64,000 bases of DNA from Falsiroseomonas sp051433165 (GCF_051433165.1 NZ_JBHMFS010000002.1:245419-309418); one strand, 5' to 3'. Shown: positions 33,237-42,967, counted from the stretch's first letter. Translations and numbers: made by a program. The notes: a model not told the origin generated them from the sequence alone.

Positions 33237-34382
33237 TCAGGCCGGGACCAGGATGCAGACGGCGGCCTGGGCGGCGATACCCTCGCCACGGCCGGGGAAG
33301 CCCAGGCGTTCGGTGGTGGTCGCCTTCACCGAAATGCGGTCGAGCGGCGCGCCGAGTAGCGCGGCCAGGCGTTCCCGCATGGCGGTGGCGTGGGGAGTGA
33401 TCTTCGGGCGCTCACAGATCAGCGTGACATCCGCATTGGCCAGCACCCCGCCGCGGGCGGCGATGCGGCCGGCGGCGTGGGTCAGGAAGCGGGCGCTGTC
33501 GGCGTCCTTCCACTGCGCCTCGCTCGGCGGGAACCAACGGCCGATATCACCCTCCGCCAGCGCGCCGTAGATCGCATCGCACAGCGCGTGCAGGCCGACA
33601 TCGGCATCCGAATGACCATCCAGCCCCATCGGACCGGGGATGGTGACGCCGCACAGCACCATCGGCCGGCCGGCGACCAGGCGATGCACGTCGAAGCCGG
33701 TGCCTACGCGCGGGATCAGGGTGGGGGACAGGGCGGCCTCCATGCGGGCCAGGTCTTCCGGCCAGGTGATCTTGATGTTTTGTTCATGCCCGGGCACCAA
33801 AGCCACCGTCAGCCCGGCGACCTCCAGAAGCTGGGCATCGTCCGTCGCCTCTGCCGTCGCGGCGCGATGCGCGGCGAGCAGACCGGCGTAGTGGAAGGCC
33901 TGGGGGGTCTGGGCGCGGAACAGGCCGGCACGCGGCACGGTGGCCTCGATGCGGCTGGCAGCGCCGCGCTTCAGCGTATCGGTCACCGGCTGGGCCGGGA
34001 TGGCGCCGGGATGGTCGGCCAGCGCGGCCCGCAGCGCGGCGATGGTGCCCGGTGGGACCACCGGGCGGGCGGCGTCATGTACCAGCACCAGGGCGGGCGA
34101 GTTTTGGGCCAGCGCCTCCAGCCCCGCGCGCACGCTGTCCTGCCGTGTAGCGCCGCCGGGGATGGGGGGCAGGCAGGGTAAGCCTGCCAGCATCCCGGCA
34201 ACCAGTGCCTGCGAATCGGCGGTACAGACGGGCAAAATGGCGTCCACCAGGCCCTCCCGCAGCAGCGCCTCCGCCGCATGGCGCAGCACCGGCTTGCCGG
34301 CCAGGGTCAGGAACTGCTTGGGCCGGTCGGCGCCGAAGCGGCTGCCGCTGCCGGCGGCCATCAGAAGGGCGATGCATTGCAT
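33237..34382 (-). CDS. ispDF: Bifunctional IspD/IspF enzyme of the MEP isoprenoid pathway
   Basis: 381 aa. Residues 1-225 are 2-C-methyl-D-erythritol 4-phosphate cytidylyltransferase (LLMAAGSGSRFGADRPKQF, VLVHDAARP, QTPQAFHY). The remainder is 2-C-methyl-D-erythritol 2,4-cyclodiphosphate synthase (GTGFDVHRL, GHSDADVGLHALCDAIYGAL, KATTTERLGFPGRGEG). This fusion is common in alphaproteobacteria. It converges on the thiolase gene and is divergent from dusB. Start at 34382 follows from homology; the long upstream frame is antisense to dusB. Confidence 0.97.
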   Translation of the reverse strand: MQCIALLMAAGSGSRFGADRPKQFLTLAGKPVLRHAAEALLREGLVDAILPVCTADSQALVAGMLAGLPCLPPIPGGATRQDSVRAGLEALAQNSPALVLVHDAARPVVPPGTIAALRAALADHPGAIPAQPVTDTLKRGAASRIEATVPRAGLFRAQTPQAFHYAGLLAAHRAATAEATDDAQLLEVAGLTVALVPGHEQNIKITWPEDLARMEAALSPTLIPRVGTGFDVHRLVAGRPMVLCGVTIPGPMGLDGHSDADVGLHALCDAIYGALAEGDIGRWFPPSEAQWKDADSARFLTHAAGRIAARGGVLANADVTLICERPKITPHATAMRERLAALLGAPLDRISVKATTTERLGFPGRGEGIAAQAAVCILVPA

Positions 34383-34400
34383 GGCACCGAAACTAGCCGA

Positions 34401-34417
34401 GGGCCGCGCTTCGGCCC
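34401..34417. other. Hairpin between divergent ispDF and dusB
   Basis: GGGCCG-CGCTT-CGGCCC is a perfect 6-bp stem within the shared 132-base upstream region. No terminator T-run on either side. Its role is unclear. Confidence 0.35.
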
Positions 34418-34514
34418 AGGGGCGCCCAGCTCTGCCGGAATAAGTGGCAGCACGGCCCGGCAACGCATGCTTCGCATTGCCGAAATGCGAGCCGCCGCCT
34501 ATCTTGCCCAAATC

Positions 34515-35564
34515 ATGAGCATCCCGACCCCTCCTACCGACCCGCTTGGCGGCCCGAACCGCCTGCGCCCGATCGACCTTGGCGGCGTGGTGATTCAGAC
34601 GCCGGTGATCCTGGCGCCGATGTCCGGCGTGACGGACCTGCCCTTCCGCCGTCTGGCGCGCGCCCAGGGTACCGGCCTTGTGGTCAGCGAGATGATCGCC
34701 TCCAACGCCATGGTGCGGGAAAACCGGACCACGCTGAAGATGGTGGAGGTCGATGGTGCCGGGTCCTCCACCCAGTTGGCCGGCTGCGATCCGGCGGTGA
34801 TGGCGGAGGCGGCGAAGCTGGTGGTGCAGCACGGCGCCAGCATCGTGGACATCAATTTCGGCTGCCCGGTGAAGAAGGTGGCGCTCGGCCAATCCGCCGG
34901 CTCCGCGCTGATGCGCGATGAGATCGGCGCGGCCCGCATCCTGGAAGCAGTGGTGCGCGCGGTGCAGGTGCCGGTGACGCTGAAGATGCGGATGGGCTGG
35001 GACCACCAGTCGCTGAACGCGCCGAAGCTGGCGCGGATCGCCCAGGAAAGCGGCATCCGCATGGTCACCGTGCATGGCCGCACCCGGCAGATGTTCTACA
35101 ACGGCACCGCGGATTGGGCTTTCGTCGCGCAGGTGAAGGCGGCGGTGGACCTGCCCGTCATCGTCAATGGCGACATCCTGACCCCGCTCGACGCCGCCGA
35201 AGCCCTGCGGCAATCCGGCGCGGATGGGGTGATGATCGGGCGCGGCTGCTATGGCCGGCCCTGGCTGCCGAAGCAGGTGGCAGATTATCTCGCGACGGGC
35301 ATCCTGCCGCGGGACCCGGACCTCATCAGCCAGTACCGGACGCTGCTGGCGCATTACCACGCCATGCTGGACCACCATGGCCGCGACCCGGGCATGCGGC
35401 TCGCCCGGAAGCATATCTCTTGGTATTCCAAGGGACTGCACGGTTCGGCTGAGTTCCGCGCAGAGGTCAACCGCACGGATTCGGTCGAAGCCGTGCTGGC
35501 GCTGATCGACCGCTTCTACCTGCCCCTGATCGAGCGCGGCGCCGAGGAGCTACTGGCCGCATGA
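34515..35564 (+). CDS. dusB: tRNA-dihydrouridine synthase
   Basis: 349 aa. FMN-dependent reductase of specific uridines in tRNA. Motifs APMSGVTDLPFRRLA, VDINFGCPVKKV with the catalytic Cys, VTVHGRTRQMFYNGTADW and GRGCYGRPW. An alternative ATG lies 48 bases upstream at 34467. Stop overlaps ntrB by four bases; the dusB(nifR3)-ntrB-ntrC arrangement is classical in alphaproteobacteria. Confidence 0.95.
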   Translation: MSIPTPPTDPLGGPNRLRPIDLGGVVIQTPVILAPMSGVTDLPFRRLARAQGTGLVVSEMIASNAMVRENRTTLKMVEVDGAGSSTQLAGCDPAVMAEAAKLVVQHGASIVDINFGCPVKKVALGQSAGSALMRDEIGAARILEAVVRAVQVPVTLKMRMGWDHQSLNAPKLARIAQESGIRMVTVHGRTRQMFYNGTADWAFVAQVKAAVDLPVIVNGDILTPLDAAEALRQSGADGVMIGRGCYGRPWLPKQVADYLATGILPRDPDLISQYRTLLAHYHAMLDHHGRDPGMRLARKHISWYSKGLHGSAEFRAEVNRTDSVEAVLALIDRFYLPLIERGAEELLAA

Positions 35565-36715
35565 GGGCCACGGCATTGACCCGCGCGGCCCGCGCGCTGC
35601 GCCTGCCGATCCCGGCGCTGCCGGTCGTGCTGCCGGATTCGGTGGCGGTGCTCGGCGCCCTGCCGATCGCGGCCGTGGTGCTGGATGCGGAGGATCGTTT
35701 CCGCTTCGCCAATCCGGCGGCCGAGCTGTTCTTCCAGCACTCCGCCGCCTCGCTGCAGTCCCATTCGCTGGGCGAATTCCTGCCGGGCGACCATCGGCTG
35801 TTCGCCATGCTGGCGCAGGTTCGCGCGCATGATGCGCCGGTCTCGGATCATGATCTGGCGCTGGAAAGCCCTCGGCTGCGGCGGCTTGGCGTGGCCGCGC
35901 ATGGCGCGCCGCTGCCGGAAATGCCGGGCGGGGTGGTGCTGACGCTGCAGGATGGCTCCACCGCGCAGATGCTGGACCGGCAGTTGAATTTCCGGGGCGC
36001 CGCACGCAGCGCCTCGGCCATGGCGGCGATGCTCGCCCATGAGGTGAAGAACCCGCTTTCCGGCATTCGCGGCGCTGCCCAGCTTCTGGAACAGGGCGCC
36101 AGCGAGGGCGACCGGGAGCTGTGCCAGCTCATCCAGGAGGAGGTGGACCGCATCCGCAATCTGGTGGAGCGGATGGACATGTTCTCCGAACGCCCGGTGG
36201 AGCAGGCGGAGGTGAACATCCATGAGGTGCTGGACCATGTCCGCCGCATCGCACTGTCCGGCTTCGCGGCGCACCTGAAGATCCATCAGGACTACGACCC
36301 GTCCCTTCCGCCGGTCTGGGGCAACCGGGATCTGTTGATCCAGATCCTGTTGAATCTGGTGAAGAACGCCGCCGAAGCCGTTGATTCGCGTGATGGCGAG
36401 ATCTGGCTCGGCACCGGTTACCATCATGGCGTCCGTATCGCCGTGCCGGGCAGCCGGGAACGGGTGGATCTGCCCTTGCAGGTCGTGGTGCGGGACAATG
36501 GGCCGGGCATTCCGGACCAGGTGCGTGCCACCCTGTTCGAGCCTTTCGTTACCACCAAGCGGGGCGGGCAGGGGCTTGGCCTCGCCCTGGTGGCCAAGCT
36601 GGTGGCGGATCAGGGCGCGTTGATCGAATGCGATACGCGCCCCGGCCGCACCTCCTTCCGCCTGTCCCTGCCGGTCCCCCCGCCCAATCCCCGCCGAACC
36701 GGAGTTGCCGCATGA
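35561..36715 (+). CDS. ntrB: Nitrogen regulation sensor histidine kinase NtrB
   Basis: 384 aa, cytoplasmic. N-terminal PAS-like region, phosphorylated His160 in LAHEVKNPLSGIRG, and ATP-binding boxes NLVKNAAEA, DNGPGIP and GQGLGLALV. In known systems NtrB reads nitrogen status through PII and phosphorylates or dephosphorylates NtrC. Overlaps dusB and ntrC by ATGA on each side. Confidence 0.95.
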   Translation: MRATALTRAARALRLPIPALPVVLPDSVAVLGALPIAAVVLDAEDRFRFANPAAELFFQHSAASLQSHSLGEFLPGDHRLFAMLAQVRAHDAPVSDHDLALESPRLRRLGVAAHGAPLPEMPGGVVLTLQDGSTAQMLDRQLNFRGAARSASAMAAMLAHEVKNPLSGIRGAAQLLEQGASEGDRELCQLIQEEVDRIRNLVERMDMFSERPVEQAEVNIHEVLDHVRRIALSGFAAHLKIHQDYDPSLPPVWGNRDLLIQILLNLVKNAAEAVDSRDGEIWLGTGYHHGVRIAVPGSRERVDLPLQVVVRDNGPGIPDQVRATLFEPFVTTKRGGQGLGLALVAKLVADQGALIECDTRPGRTSFRLSLPVPPPNPRRTGVAA

Positions 36716-38172
36716 GTGACGCTGCCGCGGTCTCCGCCACCACCCGCACCATCCTCATTGCCGATGATGACCGGGCGATCCGAACCGTGTTGTCCCAGGC
36801 ACTTGGCCGGTCCGGCTACCATGTCCGCGCAACATCCTCCGCCGCCACACTGTGGCGCTGGGTGGAGGATGGGGAAGGCGATCTGGTGATCACGGATGTG
36901 ATCATGCCGGATGAGAACGGGCTGGACCTGGTGCCCCGCATCCGCCGGGTGCGACCCGATCTGCGCGTGGTGGTGATGTCGGCGCAATCCACCTTCTCCA
37001 CCGCGCTGAAGGCGACCCAACGTGGCGCCTTCGACTATCTGCCCAAGCCCTTCGATCTGAAGGAATTACTGGCTGTCGTGGGCCGGGCGCTGGCGGCCCC
37101 CAGCCAGCCCACCACGGCAGAGGCTGAGGAGCCGGAGGAGCGTCTGCCGCTGGTTGGGCGCTCTGCCGCCATGCAGGAAATCTACCGGACGGTCGCCCGC
37201 CTCACCACCACCGACCTCACGGTGATGATCACGGGCGAATCCGGCACCGGCAAGGAATTGGTCGCCCGCGCGCTGCATGACTACGGCCGCCGCCGCAGCG
37301 GCCCCTTCGTCGCCATCAACATGGCAGCGATCCCGCGCGAACTGATTGAATCCGAGCTGTTCGGCCATGAACGCGGCGCCTTCACCGGCGCGCTCAACCG
37401 CGGCGTCGGCCGCTTCGAGCAGGCCGCCGGCGGCACGCTGTTCCTGGACGAGATCGGCGACATGCCCTCCGAGGCGCAGACCCGACTGCTGCGCGTGCTG
37501 CAGGAAGGCGAATTCACCACCGTCGGCGGCCGTCAGCCGATCAAGGCCAATGTCCGTATTGTCGCGGCGACGCACCGCGACCTGCGGCAATCCATCCGCA
37601 GCGGCATGTTCCGCGAGGATTTGTTCTACCGCCTCAACGTGGTGCCGATCCGTCTTCCTCCTCTGCGTGAACGGCTGGAGGATATTCCCCTGCTGGCGCG
37701 GCACTTCCTGGAACGCGCCCGCGCCGCCGGGCTGCCGCAGAAGCAGCTCGACCAGGGGGCGATGGATCGCCTCAAGCAGCATGCCTGGCCGGGCAATGCG
37801 CGCGAGCTGGAGAACCTCATGCGCCGGATGGCGGCACTGTATCCGCAGGAGATCATCGGCGCGGATGCCGTGGGCGCCGAGCTGGCCGAGGCCGCGGCCC
37901 CGCCCGAGGAAGGCCCCCGAGCGCCGGAAACCCTGGAGCAGGCGGTGGAGCGGCATCTGGCCGGCTTCATGTCCGCGCATAAGGACGGCATGCCGATCCG
38001 CGACTTGTATGACCGGGTGCTGGCGGAGGTGGAGCGGCCGCTGCTGCGCTTGGCGCTGTCCGCCACCCGTGGCAACCAGATCAAGGCCGCGGCCATGCTG
38101 GGGCTAAACCGCAACACGCTGCGGAAGAAGCTGCGGGAGCTGGATCTGCCGGTGGTGCGGGGCCTGCCCTGA
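36712..38172 (+). CDS. ntrC: Nitrogen response regulator NtrC
   Basis: 486 aa. Receiver domain with phospho-acceptor Asp62 (ITDVIMPDENG); AAA+ domain with Walker A TGESGTGKE near 174-182 and an intact sigma-54 contact loop GAFTGA at 222-227; C-terminal Fis-type helix-turn-helix (GNQIKAAAMLGLNRNTLRKKL). Activates sigma-54 promoters under nitrogen limitation. Starts inside the ntrB stop (ATGA). Confidence 0.96.
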   Translation: MSDAAAVSATTRTILIADDDRAIRTVLSQALGRSGYHVRATSSAATLWRWVEDGEGDLVITDVIMPDENGLDLVPRIRRVRPDLRVVVMSAQSTFSTALKATQRGAFDYLPKPFDLKELLAVVGRALAAPSQPTTAEAEEPEERLPLVGRSAAMQEIYRTVARLTTTDLTVMITGESGTGKELVARALHDYGRRRSGPFVAINMAAIPRELIESELFGHERGAFTGALNRGVGRFEQAAGGTLFLDEIGDMPSEAQTRLLRVLQEGEFTTVGGRQPIKANVRIVAATHRDLRQSIRSGMFREDLFYRLNVVPIRLPPLRERLEDIPLLARHFLERARAAGLPQKQLDQGAMDRLKQHAWPGNARELENLMRRMAALYPQEIIGADAVGAELAEAAAPPEEGPRAPETLEQAVERHLAGFMSAHKDGMPIRDLYDRVLAEVERPLLRLALSATRGNQIKAAAMLGLNRNTLRKKLRELDLPVVRGLP

Positions 38173-38221
38173 CCTTTCGCGCGCGCCGCGCTATGCTGCC
38201 CGCCAGGACGGGAAGGGCGTG

Positions 38222-40504
38222 ATGGCATTGGCTTGGCGGCGCCTCGGCGACATCTTCTTCGGCCGCGCCACCACGCTTGGCCTGGCTATGACGGCCGTGC
38301 TGCTCGGCGTCGCCACCTTCGTGCTGCTGGCCGGCGGCAGCCCCTTCGGGCCGACCAGCCCGGGGCAGATTGTTGCCGTGGTGCTGTGCAATGCCGGCGT
38401 GCTGCTGCTGCTGGCGGCCTCCCTTGCCACCCGCCTCGTGCGCGTCTGGGCGGAACGGCGGCGCGGCAGCGCAGGGGCGCGGCTGCATGTGCGGCTGGTC
38501 ACGCTGTTCGGCGGCGTCGCCGTGGTGCCGGCGCTGATCGTCGCCGCCTTCGCCGCGGTGTTCTTCAACCTCGGCATCCAGGCCTGGTTCAGCGACCGGG
38601 TGCGTTCGACGCTGGAGGCGTCCCTCGTCGCCTCCCGCGCCTGGATGGACCAGCACCGGGACGAGATCCGGGTCGATGCCCTGGCCATGGCCGCTGACCT
38701 CAACCGCGCCGCGCAGGTCTTCCTGCCGGACAACATGCCGGCCTTCGAACGGCTGCTCGCCACCCAGACCTCGATCCGCGGGCTGACGGAAGCGGTGGTG
38801 TTCGAGCCGACGCTCGGCCGGGTGATGGCGGCCGCCGGCTTCACCCCCGGCGCGATGATCGAACCCCCGCCCGGCTGGGCGCTGGAACAGGTGCGGCAGG
38901 GGGAAGTGGCGGTGGTGCCGGGCGAAACGGCGGCCCGCGTACGCGCGGTGACCAGCCTCGATATCCCGCCCGGCCTTCTGCTGCTGATCGGCCGGCCGCT
39001 GGATGCCAGCGTGCTGGAGCATATGCGGACCACGGAGCTGGCTTTTCGGGAATATGACCAGCTCGACCGCAACCGCGGCAGCCTGCAGATCACCTTCGCG
39101 CTGATCTTCGCCTGCGCGGCGCTGCTGGTGCTGCTGGCTGCGGTGCTGGTCGGCCTGCTTTTCGCCAACCAGATGGCCCGCCCGATCTCCCGCCTGATCA
39201 CCGCGGCCGAGCGGGTGCGGGCCGGCGATCTGGCGACGCGGGTGGAGGAAGGCACGCAGGATGACGAGCTCGCCAGCCTGTCGCGCGCCTTCAATCGCAT
39301 GACCAGCCAGCTTTCCGCCCAGCGGGGGGAGCTGATGGAGGCCTACCGGCAGATCGACGAACGCCGGCGCTTCACCGAGACCGTGCTGTCCGGCGTCTCG
39401 GCCGGTGTAGTCGGGCTGGATGCGGAGGGGCGCATCAACCTGCCGAACCGCACCGCCAGCGAATTGCTCGGCGTGGATCTGGATGCCGCCATTGGCCTGC
39501 CGCTGGTCGGGATCGCCCCGGAATTCGCGGCCCTGGTGGCGGAGGCGCGGGGCCAGCCGGACCGCGTCCGCACCGCCGAAATCCCGATCGGCCCGCCGGC
39601 GCACAGGCGCATGCTGATCGCGCGCATCGGCGCCGAGGGCCAGCCCGGCCGCGTCGCCGGCTTCGTGCTGACCTTCGACGACATCACGGAGCTGCAATCG
39701 GCCCAGCGCAAGGCCGCCTGGGCCGATGTGGCGCGGCGCATTGCGCATGAAATCAAGAACCCGCTGACCCCCATCATGCTGTCGGCCGAGCGGCTGAAGC
39801 GCAAATACCTGAAGGAAATCGCCAGCGATCCCGACACCTTCCGGATGCTGACGGACACCATCGTGCGCCAGGTGGGCGATATCGGCCGCATGGTGGATGA
39901 ATTCTCCGCCTTCGCCCGCATGCCGCAGCCGGTGATCCGGCCGGACCGGCTTGACCAGGTGGTGCGGGAGGCGCTGGTGTTGCAACAGGGCGCGCACCCT
40001 GAAATCCGCTACGAGACCGCCATTCCGAACGACCTGCCGCATCTGCCCATGGACCGCCGGTTGATTGGCCAGGCGCTGACCAATCTGTTGCAGAACGCGG
40101 CCGATGCGGTGGCCGCGGCGCCGCGGGAGGATGGCGAGCGCGGCCATATCGGCCTGCGGGTGGAACCCGTGCCGGAAGGTTTCGCCGTGGTGGTGGAGGA
40201 TGACGGAATCGGCCTGCCGGCCGGCGAGGATCGCGCACGGCTCACGGAACCGTATGTCACCCATAAGGCGAAGGGCACCGGCCTCGGCCTTGCCATCGTC
40301 AAGAAGATCATGGAGGACCATGGTGGGCGGCTGGACCTGCTGGACCGGCCCGACGGGCGGGGCGCCCGCGCCCTGCTGATTCTTCCGCTGGTGGCGCCGA
40401 GGGATGGCAGGGACTCGGGCCCGCATCAGATAAAAGCGACTGAGGAAACGCCGGTCATGGGGCATCCGGGCATGGGGCAACCGATCATGGGCATCACGCC
40501 ATGA
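38222..40504 (+). CDS. ntrY: Membrane sensor histidine kinase NtrY
   Basis: 760 aa. Membrane helices near 18-38, 50-70, 95-118 and 290-314 with a periplasmic loop (about 120-288), then HAMP (315-370), PAS (380-490), and a kinase with His509 in IAHEIKNPLTPIML. NtrYX systems respond to nitrogen, redox or oxygen in different alphaproteobacteria. A GTG one codon upstream is an alternative start. The C-terminal tail has a short Met-Gly-Pro repetition (MGHPGMGQPIMG) that is not part of the kinase. Confidence 0.95.
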   Translation: MALAWRRLGDIFFGRATTLGLAMTAVLLGVATFVLLAGGSPFGPTSPGQIVAVVLCNAGVLLLLAASLATRLVRVWAERRRGSAGARLHVRLVTLFGGVAVVPALIVAAFAAVFFNLGIQAWFSDRVRSTLEASLVASRAWMDQHRDEIRVDALAMAADLNRAAQVFLPDNMPAFERLLATQTSIRGLTEAVVFEPTLGRVMAAAGFTPGAMIEPPPGWALEQVRQGEVAVVPGETAARVRAVTSLDIPPGLLLLIGRPLDASVLEHMRTTELAFREYDQLDRNRGSLQITFALIFACAALLVLLAAVLVGLLFANQMARPISRLITAAERVRAGDLATRVEEGTQDDELASLSRAFNRMTSQLSAQRGELMEAYRQIDERRRFTETVLSGVSAGVVGLDAEGRINLPNRTASELLGVDLDAAIGLPLVGIAPEFAALVAEARGQPDRVRTAEIPIGPPAHRRMLIARIGAEGQPGRVAGFVLTFDDITELQSAQRKAAWADVARRIAHEIKNPLTPIMLSAERLKRKYLKEIASDPDTFRMLTDTIVRQVGDIGRMVDEFSAFARMPQPVIRPDRLDQVVREALVLQQGAHPEIRYETAIPNDLPHLPMDRRLIGQALTNLLQNAADAVAAAPREDGERGHIGLRVEPVPEGFAVVVEDDGIGLPAGEDRARLTEPYVTHKAKGTGLGLAIVKKIMEDHGGRLDLLDRPDGRGARALLILPLVAPRDGRDSGPHQIKATEETPVMGHPGMGQPIMGITP

Positions 40505-40538
40505 GCACCATTTGGCGCGGCGATGGGGCGGGCTGAGC

Positions 40539-41957
40539 ATGGCGCATGACATCCTGATCGTGGACGATGAGCCGGACATTCGCGCCCTGATCGAGGGCAT
40601 CCTGTCGGATGAGGGCTACGAGACACGGCAGGCGGCAAATTCGGACCAGGCGATCGCGGCCTTCAAGGCGCGGCGGCCGTCCCTCGTGGTGCTCGACATC
40701 TGGCTGCAGAATTCGCGCCTCGATGGCCTCGGCATCCTGGCGGCCCTGCATGGGGAGGAGCCGCGGGTTCCCTGCGTGATGATCTCCGGCCACGGCACCA
40801 TCGAGACCGCCGTGCAAGCGATCCAGAACGGTGCCTACGACTTCATCGAGAAGCCCTTCAAGGCGGACCGGCTTCTGCTGGTGATCGCCCGGGCGCTCGA
40901 AGCCTCCCGCCTGCAACGGGAAAACAGCGAGCTGCGGCTGCGGGCGGGGGCGGAGGCGGAACTGGTGGGCGTCTCGGCGCCGGTGATCCAGCTTCGCCAG
41001 GCGATCGACCGCGTGGCGCCGACCGGGTCCCGCGTGCTGATCAGCGGGCCGGCGGGGTCGGGCAAGGAGGTGACGGCGCGGATGCTGCATGCGCGGTCCC
41101 GCCGCGCCGATGGCCCCTTTGTCGCGCTGAACTGCGCCACCCTGGCGCCGGCGCGGTTCGAGGAGGAATTGTTCGGCGTGGAGGCCGGCAACGACCCGGC
41201 CGGCCAGCCGCGCCGCGCGGGGGTGCTGGAACGCGCCCATGGCGGCACGCTGCTGCTGGATGAGGTGGCTGACATGCCGCTGGAGACCCAGGGCAAGATC
41301 GTGCGCGCCCTGCAGGAACAGGGTTTCGTCCGTATCGGGGGCGCGCAGCGGGTGACGGTGGATGTGCGGGTGATCGCTACCACCAACCGCGATCTGCAGG
41401 CCGAGATCGCCGGCGGGCGGTTCCGGGAGGATCTATATTACCGCCTGGCCGTGGTGCCGCTGCGCATACCGCCGCTGCGGGATCGGCGGGAGGATATTCC
41501 AGCCCTCGCCCGGCATTTCATGAAGCGCTCGGGCGAGACCTCCGGCATGGCGCCGCGCGAATTATCCGAGGATTCGCTGGCGGCGATGCAGGCCTATGAA
41601 TGGCCGGGCAATGTGCGCGAGTTGCGGAACCTGATCGACTGGCTGCTGATCATGGCGCCGGGTGATGCGCGGGAGCCGATCCGGCCGGACATGCTGCCGC
41701 CGCAGGTTGGTGCCTCCGCGCCGGCGGTGCTGAAGCTGGACCGATCGTCGGAGATCATGACCCTGCCGCTGCGGGATGCGCGGGAATTGTTCGAGCGGCA
41801 GTATCTGGAGGCGCAGTTGCTGCGCTTCGGCGGCAATATCAGCCGGACGGCGGCCTTTGTGGGGATGGAGCGCAGCGCGTTGCACCGGAAGCTGAAGTTC
41901 CTGAACGTGCATGCGGATGACCGCACCCCGACCGCAGCCGCCGGGGCAGGGGGCTGA
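40539..41957 (+). CDS. ntrX: Response regulator NtrX
   Basis: 472 aa. Receiver with Asp53 (VVLDIWLQN), AAA+ domain with Walker A SGPAGSGKE near 169-177 and Walker B TLLLDEVADMP, C-terminal Fis-type HTH (GNISRTAAFVGMERSALHRKL). The sigma-54 contact motif GAFTGA is missing: the loop after ELFG reads VEAGNDPAGQPRRAG. So it probably does not activate sigma-54 and may act as a sigma-70 regulator, as reported for some other NtrX proteins. Starts 34 bases after ntrY. Confidence 0.95.
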   Translation: MAHDILIVDDEPDIRALIEGILSDEGYETRQAANSDQAIAAFKARRPSLVVLDIWLQNSRLDGLGILAALHGEEPRVPCVMISGHGTIETAVQAIQNGAYDFIEKPFKADRLLLVIARALEASRLQRENSELRLRAGAEAELVGVSAPVIQLRQAIDRVAPTGSRVLISGPAGSGKEVTARMLHARSRRADGPFVALNCATLAPARFEEELFGVEAGNDPAGQPRRAGVLERAHGGTLLLDEVADMPLETQGKIVRALQEQGFVRIGGAQRVTVDVRVIATTNRDLQAEIAGGRFREDLYYRLAVVPLRIPPLRDRREDIPALARHFMKRSGETSGMAPRELSEDSLAAMQAYEWPGNVRELRNLIDWLLIMAPGDAREPIRPDMLPPQVGASAPAVLKLDRSSEIMTLPLRDARELFERQYLEAQLLRFGGNISRTAAFVGMERSALHRKLKFLNVHADDRTPTAAAGAGG

Positions 41958-41989
41958 ACACCAAGCCACCAAATTTCATCGCAACCTGC

Positions 41990-42069
41990 AGCCTGGGCCT
42001 TTTCGCCCAGGCTGAGCGCCCGAACGGGCGCCGCGGCTTATGCCGCGAGCCAAAGCGGCCGGAGGCCGC
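41990..42069. other. Cluster of four consecutive perfect stem-loops
   Basis: In 80 bases between ntrX and the aminotransferase gene: AGCCTGGGC/GCCCAGGCT (41990-42013, loop 6), GCGCCC/GGGCGC (42016-42031, loop 4), CGCGGC/GCCGCG (42032-42047, loop 4) and GCGGCC/GGCCGC (42055-42069, loop 3). The second and third touch without a spacer. No T-run follows any of them. This could be a Rho-independent-like attenuator, an mRNA processing or stability element, or a small RNA. Confidence 0.7.
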
Positions 42070-42094
42070 GCCCGGCGCCTGAGGGAACAGAATC

Positions 42095-42967
42095 ATGTCC
42101 AAGATCGCCTATGTGAATGGCCGCTACCTGCCGCAGTCGGAGGCCTCGGTGAATATCGAGGATCGCGGCTACCAGTTCGGCGACGGCATCTATGAGGTCG
42201 TCCATTTGCATGACGGCCGCTATGTGGATGAGGAGCTGCACCTGGCGCGGCTGGAGCGGTCCTTGGGCGAAATCCAGCTCGCCATGCCGATGTCCCGCGC
42301 CGCGCTGTCGATGGTGCTGCGGGAGGTAGCGCAGCGGAACCGGGTGCGGGAAGGGCTGCTGTACATGCAGGTGACGCGCGGCGTGTCCCGCCGCGACCAT
42401 GCCTTTCCATCCAAGCCGGTGCCGCCGGCCCTGGTCGTCACCATTCGCCGCGTCCCCTCCTATCCCACAGATGTGGACAAGTGGCAGGCCGCCTGCATCA
42501 CCCTGCCGGATCTGCGCTGGGCGCGGCGCGACATCAAATCGGTGAACCTGCTGCCGAATTGCCTGGCCCGCCAGAAGGCGCGGGAGCAGGGCGCGATCGA
42601 GGCCATCCTGTATGACGAGGCGACCGGCATGGTCACCGAAGGGGCCGCCACCACCTTCTGGATCGTCGATGAGAATGGCGCCATCCGCACCCGCTTCCTG
42701 GACCATGTGGTCCTGCCCGGCTGCACCCGCGCCGCGCTGATGGCGGAGCTGCGCACGCTCGGCATGGCGTATGACGAGCGGGAATTCTCGCTGGAGGAGA
42801 TGCGCCGGGCGCGGGAGGCCTTCATTACCTCCGCCACCTCCTTCGTGAAGCCGATCACGAAGATCGACGGCAAGCCGGTGGGCGATGGCAAGGTGGGTCC
42901 GGTGGTGCGGCGACTTTTCGACATCTTTGCCCGCCATGTGAAGGGCGATGTGAAGAACGCGGCATGA
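42095..42967 (+). CDS. D-amino-acid transaminase-like PLP enzyme (class IV)
   Basis: 290 aa. Fold-type IV aminotransferase; PLP lysine Lys148 in RRDIKSVNLLPN, with YVNGRYLPQSEASVNIEDRGYQFGDGIYEV at the N-terminus and EGAATTFWIV after the active site, as in D-alanine aminotransferases. It would interconvert D-amino acids and 2-oxo acids, giving D-Ala or D-Glu for peptidoglycan. Branched-chain or aminodeoxychorismate lyase relatives share the fold. ATGA overlap with the following gene. Confidence 0.88.
   Translation: MSKIAYVNGRYLPQSEASVNIEDRGYQFGDGIYEVVHLHDGRYVDEELHLARLERSLGEIQLAMPMSRAALSMVLREVAQRNRVREGLLYMQVTRGVSRRDHAFPSKPVPPALVVTIRRVPSYPTDVDKWQAACITLPDLRWARRDIKSVNLLPNCLARQKAREQGAIEAILYDEATGMVTEGAATTFWIVDENGAIRTRFLDHVVLPGCTRAALMAELRTLGMAYDEREFSLEEMRRAREAFITSATSFVKPITKIDGKPVGDGKVGPVVRRLFDIFARHVKGDVKNAA

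Noticed and set aside
38081..40600. Leftward 839-codon frame opposite ntrY
   Set aside because: Antisense to an intact NtrY with all kinase motifs; peptide is His/Gln/Arg-rich shadow sequence.
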